A stretch of 64,000 nt of DNA from Brevipalpus yothersi (lineage: Eukaryota; Arthropoda; Arachnida; Trombidiformes; Tenuipalpidae), in the NCBI GenBank assembly GCA_003956705.1, contig QZCP01000105.1, positions 20,023 to 84,022 of the forward strand, given 5' to 3'. The first letter of the stretch is position 1, and each line of letters starts with the position of its first letter. A model generated the notes under the pieces. The model did not search any database. It was not told the origin of the DNA and worked only from the letters and a program-made list of their open reading frames with translations. The position numbers were made by a program, and so were the translations under genes. This document shows, in pieces, positions 41,915 to 50,902 of the stretch.

Positions 41915-42257
41915 ACCTGTAGAAAAATATGACAAAAATTTGCACAATAGTAATTTCCCATCTTTCCCATGAAAACGTTGCCTTTGACGTGCCTCGAGCA
42001 CTTGTAAATATTGCTGATTAAGATTTCAGGATCCATTTTCCATTCAACTATTCTAGCTTCATCCTGAATATGCAGACCTTCGATGTTGCTTAGTTATTTT
42101 CGAGGTTGATTCTCATCCCTGATTGGGTCTAGAAATAATTTCGAATATTTGAAATATTTTGTCATAAATTATGAAATAGGAAACTCCTCTAAGAGTATCA
42201 TTCCCTCCTTAATTGTGATAAAGAGCTGACTGACGGTATCTTCGGGCAGATAAATGC

Positions 42258-42304
42258 AAAAAACGGTAAAATTCTGACCACTCAATGAGGCACACTTATA
42301 TTCC
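42258..42304 (+). promoter_or_regulatory. PSE plus TATA promoter of RNA copy alpha1
   Basis: PSE-like AAAAAACGGTAAAATTC at 42258 and TATA-like CTTATATTCC at 42295, 37 bp apart. The RNA start follows 35 bp later. Confidence 0.6.
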
Positions 42305-42329
42305 TCTTGCTGAAACAATTTATGCTATT

Positions 42330-42477
42330 ACTGTCTGAAGAGCCCAAAGTGCTTCGAAAGATTCTGTTTCGATTAGATGAATTGAGTGAGGACCCTATTG
42401 ACAGAGTCTTCCTCGCTTTGTATTGATCGGAACGATCAAACCTTATCCCACAATTTGGAAAATTTGGCAGTTGTTTT
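42330..42477 (+). ncRNA. Putative Pol III small RNA, copy alpha1
   Basis: About 148 nt. Starts ACTGTCTG, has the CCCAAAG motif, and ends TTTGGCAGTTGTTTT. The inner helix GTTTCGA (42366-42372) pairs with TCGGAAC (42427-42433). Inside it, a hairpin has arms GAGGAC (42388-42393) and GTCTTC (42406-42411). The promoter sits at the same distance as in other copies. No similarity to U6, 7SK, SRP or tRNA was recognised. Alternatives are a dispersed repeat that carries a snRNA-type promoter, or a Y/stem-bulge type RNA. Confidence 0.55.
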
Positions 42478-43029
42478 GATACCCGTTCTTTGGCAACAGT
42501 CTAATGCATCACAAAGAACCAAGACAATAAAGCTTCACAAGTGTGAAAGAATTTTTGTCAGATGGAAAAACTATTCAATACGTTTCTAATATTTGCTTGA
42601 AAACTGGACCTCAGTCTTCTAGAAGTCTCTGAATTCAAGTTTCAAGATGTCTCCACTCAAACTTTTGACAGAAGCTCATCTTAAATTATCAGAACATTTG
42701 ATGACCGGATAGAATTCGTTTGTGGTGCTAGTAGTTTACCCAATAAAATTTGATGCTGATTGCTCTCAGGAAGCCTAGAAATGCTGGTTTCCAGATGAAA
42801 ATTCGAATCTTAGGAGCTCAGGATATTCTTTGGGTTCCCCTACCATTCGATTGGATACTCATCACTTTTTTGTGATCCGTATTATGTGAAACTTTCTATC
42901 AAGATCCATCGAGAATCGAGAATTCTCCGAGCAATTCGTGAATTATCCCTTTAAAAATCAAGGAAAATAGTCAAATCTTGCCTAAAAGCTTGTTATACAA
43001 TTATGAACATTTCCAAATAGATCAAAGTG

Positions 43030-43074
43030 AAAAAACTGTAATCTTTTATTCCGCATAATGTTTATGATATATAC
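43030..43074 (+). promoter_or_regulatory. PSE plus TATA promoter of RNA copy beta1
   Basis: PSE-like AAAAAACTGTAATCTTT at 43030 and TATA-like GATATATAC at 43066. The RNA start follows 35 bp after the TATA box. Confidence 0.6.
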
Positions 43075-43100
43075 TGCTGCCAATTCTCTCAAAAATGTTG

Positions 43101-43257
43101 CTGTCTGAACCCAAAGCCTGTCCGAAGAACAATGTTACCGAGTGAATGGTCGAAAAAGGGATGCCAGTGTTGGACATCCCTAGAATCATAGTACCAATCG
43201 GAACACCCAAGGGTTCCCAGGAAGGGATTTAAATTTGGGAAGTTGGTCAGCCGTTTT
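43101..43257 (+). ncRNA. Putative Pol III small RNA, copy beta1
   Basis: About 157 nt. Starts CTGTCTGAACCCAAAG and ends GGTCAGCCGTTTT. Inner helix GTT(A)CCGA (43134-43141) pairs with TCGGAAC (43198-43204) around a bulged A. The hairpin has arms GGGATG (43158-43163) and CATCCC (43175-43180) with the conserved loop CCAGTGTTGGA. A 3' stem CCCAA/TTGGG follows. The loop and flanks match beta4 almost exactly. Confidence 0.6.
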
Positions 43258-43614
43258 ACTCGTAATTACCTACCGTACTCGTGGGCTTAAAGTTTCTTGG
43301 CTTGATAATCCTCGAATTTCATTCTGGCCACGAGATAGAAGAGTATGATAATTTTTGACCATCATATCTTTCTGAAAAAGCTCGATTATTTCAAAATTTT
43401 CATCTATCATGACCAGAAATCTGGTTCAACTGGTGATAGAAGGGTTCAATCGAACTTTTTTGGTGAGATATTGTGGCCAAAAATTATCGAATTTCGATTA
43501 GAAATTATCATGCCAAGAAACTTGAAGCCCACCATGTACTTGTCACTATTGAAAATTCTTATCAGAAGCATTTTCATCTCCCAAGCAAATTCGTCAGAAT
43601 GTGAGTTGAAAATC

Positions 43615-43617
<3 letters not shown>

Positions 43618-43673
<56 letters not shown>
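43618..43673. repeat. (TC)n microsatellite between RNA copies
   Basis: TC tract of about 56 bp between beta1 and alpha2. Confidence 0.97.
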
Positions 43674-43678
<5 letters not shown>

Positions 43679-43880
43679 ATTTGAAAACGTTAATGTAAGA
43701 TGAATATTGAGATCATCGATGATGCTCAGCTAGTGTTTGAGATCTGTTTTCGGCGCTCTCTGGATCTCGAAATAATTCCATTAGTGCCATAAATTATGGA
43801 ATAGGAAACATCACAGAAAAATGTTTTCGTCCAAATCACGATGAAGAGATGAATGAAGATATCTTTGAATAAATAGATGA

Positions 43881-43927
43881 AAAAAACTGTAAAATTTTCA
43901 CCTCTCCATCAGGTTTATTTATATTTC
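43881..43927 (+). promoter_or_regulatory. PSE plus TATA promoter of RNA copy alpha2
   Basis: PSE-like AAAAAACTGTAAAATTT at 43881 and TATA-like TTTATATTTC at 43918, 37 bp apart. The RNA start follows 36 bp later. This is the closest copy to the consensus. Confidence 0.65.
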
Positions 43928-43953
43928 GCTCACCTGTGATTATATAAGTAATT

Positions 43954-44114
43954 ACTGTCCGTTGTTCCCAAAGCTCTTCGAAGGATACTGTTTCGAGTAA
44001 CTGGCTCGGGAAAAACCGCACTGCGGGGGTTTTTCTCACTTAGAACCAATCGAGACGATCAAATCTGATCACTTTAAAGTGACTGAACAATTTGGACGAT
44101 TTGGCAGTTGTTTT
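43954..44114 (+). ncRNA. Putative Pol III small RNA, copy alpha2
   Basis: About 161 nt. Starts ACTGTCCG and ends TTTGGCAGTTGTTTT. Inner helix GTTTCGA (43990-43996) pairs with TCGAGAC (44050-44056). Its hairpin is the most striking: arms 44008-44017 and 44028-44037 form ten pairs (GGGAAAAACC with GGTTTTTCTC), quite different in sequence from the other copies yet at the same place. A second hairpin UCAC/GUGA lies at 44069-44082. A plus-strand open frame across this element is best read as chance. Confidence 0.6.
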
Positions 44115-44699
44115 GCTTGCTTCACAATAACTGTCTGTTGCGTCATCACCAAAAACGAAGTCCAAGAATTCTGTTGTGAGAGTGGGACAGAATTTACCGA
44201 AATTCTAACAAATGCACAATTTGAGAGAATTGTGCTGTGTATCGCTGGTTTACTCGTCAACTGGATTTTTATCTTTCACAAGTCTCTAAATTTTCTTCAA
44301 AATTGTCTGCTTATGAATCTTCGGTAAGAATCCATGGGTGATTATCAGCACCTTCATTTTGTGATCCAACAGAAGTCGTTAGTAGCTCTTGTGGTTTGTC
44401 TCATGGTGTTAGTGTTTGTTTGAAGGAAGCCTAACAAGAATAACATTATCTCAGATTCTGAGATCCTGATTCGATTTTCAGCAGCTTGGACATTCTCACA
44501 GCTTCCTCTATCAAGGGATCGAATCTTGGTCCTTTTATGTTGATCTAGAAGCTATGAAATTTATTGTCAAGACTCATTCGAGATAAAAAATTATCAAATT
44601 TATTCGTAAATTATGAATGAAAAAATTCGGAAAAAAAGATAAATTTTATCTCGGACATTATTCATTGTCGAAAGTATTTGCAAATGAATTCAATTGAAG

Positions 44700-44747
44700 A
44701 AAACTGTAACTTTCTCATCTAACATAATCATGATGCTATATATTCCT
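44700..44747 (+). promoter_or_regulatory. PSE plus TATA promoter of RNA copy beta2
   Basis: PSE-like GAAAACTGTAACTTTCT at 44700 and TATA-like CTATATATTCC at 44737, 37 bp apart. The RNA start follows 34 bp later. Confidence 0.6.
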
Positions 44748-44770
44748 CTCGATTCAACCTTTCAGTAATG

Positions 44771-44933
44771 CTGTCTGAACCCAAATCCTGTCCGTAGAAC
44801 AATGTTACCGAGTGAATGGTCTGTATTGAGGAGAGGCCAGTGTTGGACCTCTCCATACACTGCTTAAGACCAATCGGAACATCCAAGGAGTTCCCAGTAA
44901 AGGGAAATATTTGGGAAGTTTGGCAGCCGTTTT
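44771..44933 (+). ncRNA. Putative Pol III small RNA, copy beta2
   Basis: About 163 nt. Starts CTGTCTGAACCCAAA and ends TTTGGCAGCCGTTTT. Inner helix GTT(A)CCGA (44804-44811) with TCGGAAC (44874-44880). The hairpin arms GGAGAGG (44830-44836) and CCTCTCC (44848-44854) differ from the beta1 arms on both sides so that pairing is kept, and the loop CCAGTGTTGGA is unchanged. A 3' hairpin TTCCC/GGGAA lies at 44891-44906. It is convergent with the SDR gene whose stop codon is at 45498. Confidence 0.62.
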
Positions 44934-45497
44934 ACCCAGTGACGGAGGGTCGAGAAAGATGCATTGATCCCAGGAAACAGAATTTTAAGATGCTCTACGT
45001 TCTGAGCATTTTCATCTAGTCTCCCTATTACCACAAGAAATTCTAGTTACTGTAGCAGGATAGACACTAAATAGGAGAATTTTACGGTTAGTGGAAGCTA
45101 TTCGCTCAGAAAACACAGATGATAGTTAAATTTTCGCCACTTTCTTCAGTTCAACTGATAGTGATACAAAAAATACGGGCTTTTCTGACGGATGTGTTCT
45201 TTGGGAGTAAACAAAGTTACATCCTTAAAATCCAGTGTATAAAAGAAAAAGAAAAACAAAAATTTCCAATTTTTTGATTTAGGGCTGAAATGGTTTCAAT
45301 CTAAAATGATTCAAGAGATTAATGAAAGGAACAGATAGAGATCCAAAAACTTAAAACGATTTTCCTCACTAGAAGACAGAAATTTCAGGACCTCTTCGAA
45401 TGATAGTGGCTACTATTTTCTCTCTCCTTTTCCCAAAATTTTAATAAATTTTCAGGCTATCAGAAACTAATTTTCTATTCAGATATTTACAACTGAA
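44934..45497. other. Intergenic region between RNA copy beta2 and the first SDR gene
   Basis: No gene seen. The first part is alignable by eye with the 3' flank of beta4 (CAGGAAACAG in both), which supports a block duplication. A minus-strand ATTAAA at 45440-45445 may be the polyadenylation signal of the SDR gene. Confidence 0.5.
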
Positions 45498-46713
45498 CTA
45501 TCGATTCTTTCTGGTTTCAGTCGAAGAAGCGGAAAAACTTTTCATAGATTCAACCACGAGAGGATATAGCATCATGGTGCCAATGAAAGTCCACTCTTCT
45601 GGCAAAATTCTACCCAGAAAATTAAGGGGTTTGAAAAAGTTTGGATCAATAGATCGGCTGAAAGGAACTATCTTCTCATTAACTGAGCGAGCAATCATCT
45701 CGATAGTTTTCTCTCGAGTGTTATCGGTATCGAAAATTGGATGATTGATGAATTCTTGAGTTAGTATGAAATCTCGAATCATTCTTTCATAATCGTCTCT
45801 GATTTCCTTTGGCGTACTCTTCTCTAATTCTTTAAAATTGGTCATGAGAGTTTGTAAAATTTCAGTTCTTGCAAAATTTGGCTCAATTGAAACCACTTCG
45901 ACGCCGAATTTTCTCATTTCCCAGCGAAGCCCATTGACTAGGGCCAATACAGCATGCTTACTCATGGCGTATGCGGTTGAAAAGGGTAAAACAATGCGAG
46001 ATGTCAAGCTACATATTACAACTATTCGGCCTCTTGATTGTCGTAATAGTGGAAGAAACTTTCTGGTAATCTCAACAACGGCTATTGTGTTCACTTGGAA
46101 TACATTCAAGAAATGCTGATCAAATTCTCCGAATTCAACTGGTCCACCTCTTGCAATTCCTGCATTATTCACAAGACACCATAATTGGACTCCATGAGTT
46201 TTGAGATCCTCCTCAACATCATGTAGAACTTTGTCAATATTTTCACTCTTGGTAACGTCCAAAGGTATTATAACCATATTATCAGGATATTTAGCTAGCT
46301 TTTTCAACTTTTTTGCACCTTCTCTGTTTGGAAATATGCAACAAGCATATACACGGAATCCATTTGAATTTAATCGTAGAGCCGTTCCATGTCCAAAGCC
46401 AGTGTCACATCCTGTTGTGGAGATCGTAGTTGTTAAGAAAATCGATCTCAATTTTTTATCAGAACAATTTCAATATCTTACCTGTAATGAGAACAGCTTT
46501 CTTCGCCGGATCAACAAGCAACATTGGATAAAGGTAGGTATCCAAAACTTTTTGTGCTGTTTTCCAAGCTGCCAATATGATTAGAACTGCACCACCACAG
46601 TATAAAACAATCATATCGATAACCCATATCTTGTGTATGATATAAGTAAGACTGAGTCCGATGAGAAGAGCAGTTAGCGCAGGTAACAGTAGAGAAATAT
46701 TAATAGATGCCAT
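45498..46713 (-). CDS. Membrane-anchored short-chain dehydrogenase, HSD17B2/RDH-like, copy 1
   Basis: Two-exon gene, exons 46482-46713 and 45498-46411, joined by a 70-bp GT-AG intron that splits the glycine codon of the cofactor motif; 381 residues. Exon 1 encodes two hydrophobic segments (about residues 5-26 and 33-51), as in HSD17B2-type ER enzymes. Exon 2 carries a classical SDR fold: TGxxxGxG at 77-84 (TGCDTGFG), NNAG at 159-162, and catalytic Ser212, Tyr225 and Lys229 (YAMSK). The family oxidises or reduces steroid, retinoid or related alcohols with NAD(P); the substrate here is unknown. The start is the ATG at 46713; the open frame extends six bases further only through a GTG. It is a tandem paralogue of the gene at 49679-50902. 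Confidence 0.88.
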
Positions 46714-46962
46714 TATCACAAGTAATCATCAAATTCAGTGAAATTTTGATTGTGAATTCGATATTTTCAAAATACTTCACACATGGAGCGATCAATGGCC
46801 AATATAAGTCAAATCAGTTTCCGATGTTATTCTCTTACTTTTAGCTGAAAATTATTTCCCTAAATACAACAATCAATTAAACTATCTTGTTACAATGGCA
46901 ACGAACTAGCTCGAGGACATTTTCCAATCGTATGTAGTGTAGTATCAAGAAACTCAAATGTA

Positions 46963-47011
<49 letters not shown>

Positions 47012-47300
47012 TGAAAAAAATTACACGTGGGCAATGATGCAAAACTTATTTTAAGTTTTGTAAAATATCTTCTGTTATGGAGAATCTTCTAAAACTTTTG
47101 GAAAACTTCTCACGACATCACCCGCATCATTGATGATGCCTTTTGATCCAATCGGATCAAAGGCTGAAACAATGTCCAATACATGCCAAGCTAAACCAGT
47201 GATTCGGATCTTCATCGCATGTGAGATGCTTCAAATAGATAGAATGAGCCATTAAGAAATCAGCAGAACAAATGAAGGAAATAATTAACGTTTTCCACAA
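46714..47300. other. Upstream region of SDR copy 1 with a (GA)n tract
   Basis: The first 60 bp or so past the start codon are identical with the SDR copy 2 leader. Further on, the sequence matches 50966-51240 with scattered differences and about 100 bp present only here. No gene seen. Confidence 0.6.
46966..47008. repeat. (GA)n microsatellite in the SDR copy 1 upstream region
   Basis: Tract of about 43 bp of perfect GA. At the homologous place upstream of SDR copy 2 (about 51060-51082) there is only a short interrupted GA run. Confidence 0.96.
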
Positions 47301-47304
47301 ATCC

Positions 47305-47526
47305 AACTTACTGTGTACTGATATCGTTTTTGACTACTCAATGAGGCTTATATTCTTCCCCTGAAACAATGTATGATATCACCGGCCCATGAACGCAAAG
47401 TACTTCGAAGGTTACTGTATTGATTAATTGGTTTGAGAGCGGATCTGTTGACGGAGTCTACCTTGCTTTGCATTAATTGGGATGATTAAATCTTACTATG
47501 CAATCTTGGAAATTTGATAGTTTTTT
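47305..47526 (+). pseudogene. Decayed copy alpha3 of the small RNA, with remnant promoter
   Basis: Closest to alpha1, sharing the leader CTCAATGAGG and the motif GCTTTGCATTAATTGGGAT. The RNA-like part runs from about 47380 to a T6 at 47521-47526. The TATA-like CTTATATTC at 47347 is kept at the usual distance, but the PSE (about 47305) is degraded, the 5' CTGTC is lost and GGCAG has become TGATAG. Probably inactive. Confidence 0.5.
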
Positions 47527-47559
47527 ATGTATTGCAGCCAATATTTGAAACTGATGATG

Positions 47560-47672
47560 CTGCCGGAGCTAAAATCCTATCCAAACAATGTTACTCAGTG
47601 AATAGTCTAGGGAGGAATGCTTGTTGGAAATTTCTAGATTCTTCGCACCAATCAGATACATTATTTCTTGCC
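47560..47672 (+). pseudogene. Decayed copy beta3 of the small RNA
   Basis: Aligns with the beta copies from GCTGCCGGAGC through CAATGTTACTCAGTGAATAGTC to CACCAATCAGATAC. The hairpin AGGAAT/ATTTCT with a GTTGGAA loop edge is still pairable. No PSE is seen upstream and the GGCAGCCGTTTT end is missing, so this is likely a relic. It lies only 34 bp after alpha3. Confidence 0.45.
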
Positions 47673-47975
47673 CAGACTTATTAGAAAAGAATTTATTCCC
47701 ACTCGCCTCAAGCAAACGTGAAATAGAACGCCTAATAAGTTAGCCAATGACAGCAAAATAGCGATTCTAAAATACAATGTTACAATCTTCGTCTGATATT
47801 CCCTGACGATTGATAATGTCTAGAGTTTCTTTGAAGTTGAAACTTAGCTCTTATTAAACCTTGAAATATTTTCAATTCAGCCATAAATTATGAAGCAAAA
47901 AACTCCCCCAAGAAGATTGTTACCCTCTCAATTGCGATGAATGAATGATTGAATCCATCTTTTATTGAACTGATA

Positions 47976-48022
47976 CAAAAACTGTAAAATTTATGTTGCT
48001 CAAAAAGTTTCATTTATATTTC
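47976..48022 (+). promoter_or_regulatory. PSE plus TATA promoter of RNA copy alpha4
   Basis: PSE-like CAAAAACTGTAAAATTT at 47976 and TATA-like TTTATATTTC at 48013, 37 bp apart. The RNA start follows 34 bp later. Confidence 0.63.
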
Positions 48023-48046
48023 TTGCCTGTAAGCATTTTTGATATT

Positions 48047-48216
48047 ACTGTCCGTTGTACCCCAAAGCGCCTTGAAGGATTCTGTTCCGAGTAACTGGTC
48101 ATGAGAGGAACCCCACTGTTGGAGTTTATCTTGCTTAGTACCAATCGGGACGATCAAACTTTATCACTTCGGTGAAACCTTTTATATACAAATTTGAATA
48201 ATTTGGCAGTCGTTTT
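48047..48216 (+). ncRNA. Putative Pol III small RNA, copy alpha4
   Basis: About 170 nt. Starts ACTGTCCG and ends TTTGGCAGTCGTTTT. Inner helix GTTCCGA (48084-48090) pairs with TCGGGAC (48145-48151). The hairpin arms 48103-48111 and 48124-48132 form eight of nine pairs. A second hairpin UCAC-UUCG-GUGA (48164-48175) carries the very stable UUCG tetraloop at the place where alpha2 has UCAC/GUGA with another loop. This is the counterpart of alpha2 in the duplicated block. Confidence 0.6.
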
Positions 48217-48666
48217 ACTCCTTTTGTCATGACTGCATGTTGCATCATCACCAAGAACGTAGTCTAGAAGTTTTGTTCAGTGAAGTTGAGAGTGAGTTTC
48301 ACAAGAATGTGTCTGTTGGCAAAATTGTCCAACATAAATCTACTATTTTACCGATTGACTGAATCCTAGTCTTCTAAATTCAGAATTTTCTGAATTGAAA
48401 CTTAAATTTATTCATCGTCTTACAATCGTTTTCACTTTCTTGAGCTCAGGACATTCTTATCGAATTCATTTTTTCTACTTAAAGATTGAATTTTCATTTT
48501 TGTGGTAAACTGAGTGCTGTGTGGAATTCTTTGTCAAAATTTAATCGAGAAAACAAATCTTCAAATCGATTCGTGAATTATGTGTGAAAAAATATGAAAT
48601 AACAGCAAAAATATCCTTTAGTAGGCTAGTTGATGGCCAAAAATTTTTTCTAATAGATTCAATTGA

Positions 48667-48711
48667 AGAAAGCTGTAACTTTATCATCCAACATAATCGT
48701 GATTGTATATT
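48667..48711 (+). promoter_or_regulatory. PSE plus TATA promoter of RNA copy beta4
   Basis: PSE-like GAAAGCTGTAACTTTAT at 48667 and TATA-like TGTATATT at 48704, 37 bp apart. The RNA start follows 34 bp later. Confidence 0.6.
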
Positions 48712-48737
48712 GCTCTCAGTTCAATCTTTTAGTAATG

Positions 48738-48892
48738 CTGTCTGAACCCAAATCCCGTTTGAAGAACAATGTTACCGAGTGAATGGTCGAAAGAGGGATG
48801 CCAGTGTTGGACATCCCTAGAATCATAGTACCAATCGGAACACCCAAGGAATCCCTTTAAAGAGAATATTTGGGAAGTTTGGCATCCGTTTT
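48738..48892 (+). ncRNA. Putative Pol III small RNA, copy beta4
   Basis: About 155 nt. Starts CTGTCTGAACCCAAA, ends TTTGGCATCCGTTTT. The hairpin GGGATG (48795-48800) / CATCCC (48812-48817) and its surroundings equal beta1. The 3' motif is GGCATCC rather than GGCAGCC, which weakens the terminal helix. This is the counterpart of beta2 in the duplicated block by position, although its hairpin arms are those of beta1. Confidence 0.58.
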
Positions 48893-49678
48893 ACCCAATG
48901 ATGGAGGGTCGAAACAGGTGTATTGGGTCTCAGGAAACAGTTTTGCCAGGCAATATCGAGGATAGAAATTGGCAAGGATTTTTGTTTACTGGTCTTAATT
49001 ACCTTGAAAAAGTCTATCAGCAACTTGCAAATGTGTTTTGCACCTGAAATGAAGTAGTTTGTGGTTGAAAATTCCTTTGGAGGAAGTTTTCGTAACTCAA
49101 CACAAGGACTGAGATGGACCAATTCTCACCGTTTTCAATTCAAAAGAGCTGGTTTAAGCAAAAGCAAAAATTCAGTCTTCTGTTTAGAATGAAGCTTCTT
49201 TGGGATTACATCTACATGAATTTGGTTCGTCTGATAGGGTTAAAATTTTCAGTTTGCATCGATGATCGCTCTAACGGAAGATTGATTTTTACGTTGAAAG
49301 ATAAATTCCCGTGAGTTGAGGAATTCAAAATTATAAAGAACTTTTCCACTTGCTGGTCAATTTGACAATTAATATGTGAAATGAGATTCTCATTTATAAT
49401 GATTTTGGTGTATATATTGGTAGATATATGAGAGATAGGGAAGGATTACTCAGATAACCTGATCTGATATAGTTTCAATCATAAAGTGATTCAAAAAATG
49501 AATAAAAAATGAATAAATTCAAGAACTGAGAAATTCAAACAATCTCATTTTCGCCACCAGAAGATGGAGATTTCGGTCTAAAGGCTTTTAGAATAGTCTG
49601 TTTTCTTATTCCATAGAACTTCAAGAATTTCATAGCTATCATGAACTAATTTTTTCTACTTAGATTTTCAGATCAGGA
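48893..49678. other. Intergenic region between RNA copy beta4 and the second SDR gene
   Basis: No gene seen. It is partly alignable with 44934-45497, which precedes the first SDR gene. Short open frames on both strands look like chance. Confidence 0.5.
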
Positions 49679-50902
49679 CTATCGATTTTTTCTGGTAGAA
49701 CTTGAAGGAGCTGGAACGCTTTTTTTGTATTCACCAAAATAGAGATATGGCATCAAGATAGCTATAAAAGTCCACTCTTCTGGCAAAATTCTACCCAAAA
49801 AGTTAAGAGGTTTGAAAAAGTTGGGATCAATAATTCGACTGAAGGGGACAATCTTCTCATTAACTGAGCGAACAATCATTTCGATAGTTTTCTCTCGAAT
49901 GTTATCGGTATCAAAAATTGGTAGATTGAGAAATTCTTGGAACTTCATGAATTCTTCTCTCACTTTCACTTTTTCGTAATCATCTTTGATCTCCTTTGGA
50001 GTCTTCAGCTCATCGAAATTGGAAACCATAGTATGGAACATTTCTGTTCTTGCAAAATTTGGCTCAATTGAAACCACTTCGACGCCAAATTTTCTCATTT
50101 CCCAGCGAAGGCCATTGACCAGGGCTAACACAGCATGCTTACTCATCGCGTATGATGTTGAGAATGGTAAAACAATGCGAGATGTCAAGCTGCACAAAAC
50201 AACTATTCGGCCTCTTGATTGTCGTAGCAGTGGAAGAAACTTTCTGGTAATCTCAACAACGGCTATTGTGTTTACTTGGAATACATTCAAGAAATGCTGA
50301 TCAAATTCTCCAAATTCAACTGGTCCACCTCTTGCAATTCCTGCATTATTCACAAGACACCATAATTGAAGTCCATGAGTTTTGAGATCCTCCTCAACAT
50401 CATGTAGAACTTTGTCAATATTTTCACTCTTGGTAACGTCCAAAGGCATTATAACCATATTATCAGGATATTTAGCTAACTTTTTCAACTTTTTGGCACC
50501 TTCTCTGTTGGGCAAGAGACAGCAAGCATACACACGGAATCCATTTGAATTTAATCGCAGAGCTGTTTCATGTCCAAAGCCAGTGTCACATCCTGTTGTG
50601 GTGGTCGACAGTTAATGAGAAAATCCATCTCAATTTTTAAACAAAATTCTGAACAATTTCAATATCTTACCTGTAATGAGAACAGCTTTCTTCGCCGGAT
50701 CAACAAGCAACATTGGATAAAGGTAGGTATCCAAAACTTTTTGGGCTGTTTTCCAAGCTGCCAATATGATTAGAACTGCACCACCACAGTATAAAACAAT
50801 CATATCGATAACCCATATCTTGTGTATGATATAAGTAAGACTGAGTCCGATGAGAAGAGCAGTTAGCGCAGGTAACAGTAGAGAAATATTAATAGATGCC
50901 AT
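49679..50902 (-). CDS. Membrane-anchored short-chain dehydrogenase, HSD17B2/RDH-like, copy 2
   Basis: Exons 50671-50902 and 49679-50592, the same exon lengths (232 and 914 bp) and splice phase as copy 1; 381 residues. The anchor region is identical in protein sequence to copy 1, and exon 1 DNA differs at one synonymous base. TGCDTGFG, NNAG, Ser, YAMSK are all conserved, so the enzyme should be active. Differences concentrate after the FARTE motif: about 45 residues next to the substrate-loop region, and the last 30 residues. This suggests the paralogues differ in substrate rather than chemistry. Copy 2 has His-Glu-Thr where copy 1 has His-Gly-Thr just after the nucleotide motif. The start was chosen by the same ATG context as copy 1. 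Confidence 0.87.

Noticed and set aside
44079..44327. 82-codon plus-strand frame over RNA copy alpha2
   Set aside because: It starts inside a structured RNA copy, crosses its terminator, and is not conserved in the other copies.
45840..46584. Plus-strand frames across the SDR genes (also at 49986-50773)
   Set aside because: Shadows of the minus-strand SDR exons, duplicated along with them.
42330..48892. The small RNA family as tRNA genes or tRNA-derived SINEs
   Set aside because: No A-box or B-box (GGTTCGANTCC-type) was found, and the promoter elements are upstream.
41744..48892. The RNA cluster as a CRISPR array
   Set aside because: Units are 0.7-0.9 kb apart, divergent and carry promoters; the DNA is eukaryotic.
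48823..49122. 99-codon minus-strand frame over RNA copy beta4
   Set aside because: Antisense to the RNA copy, and the same region is not open in the other beta copies.
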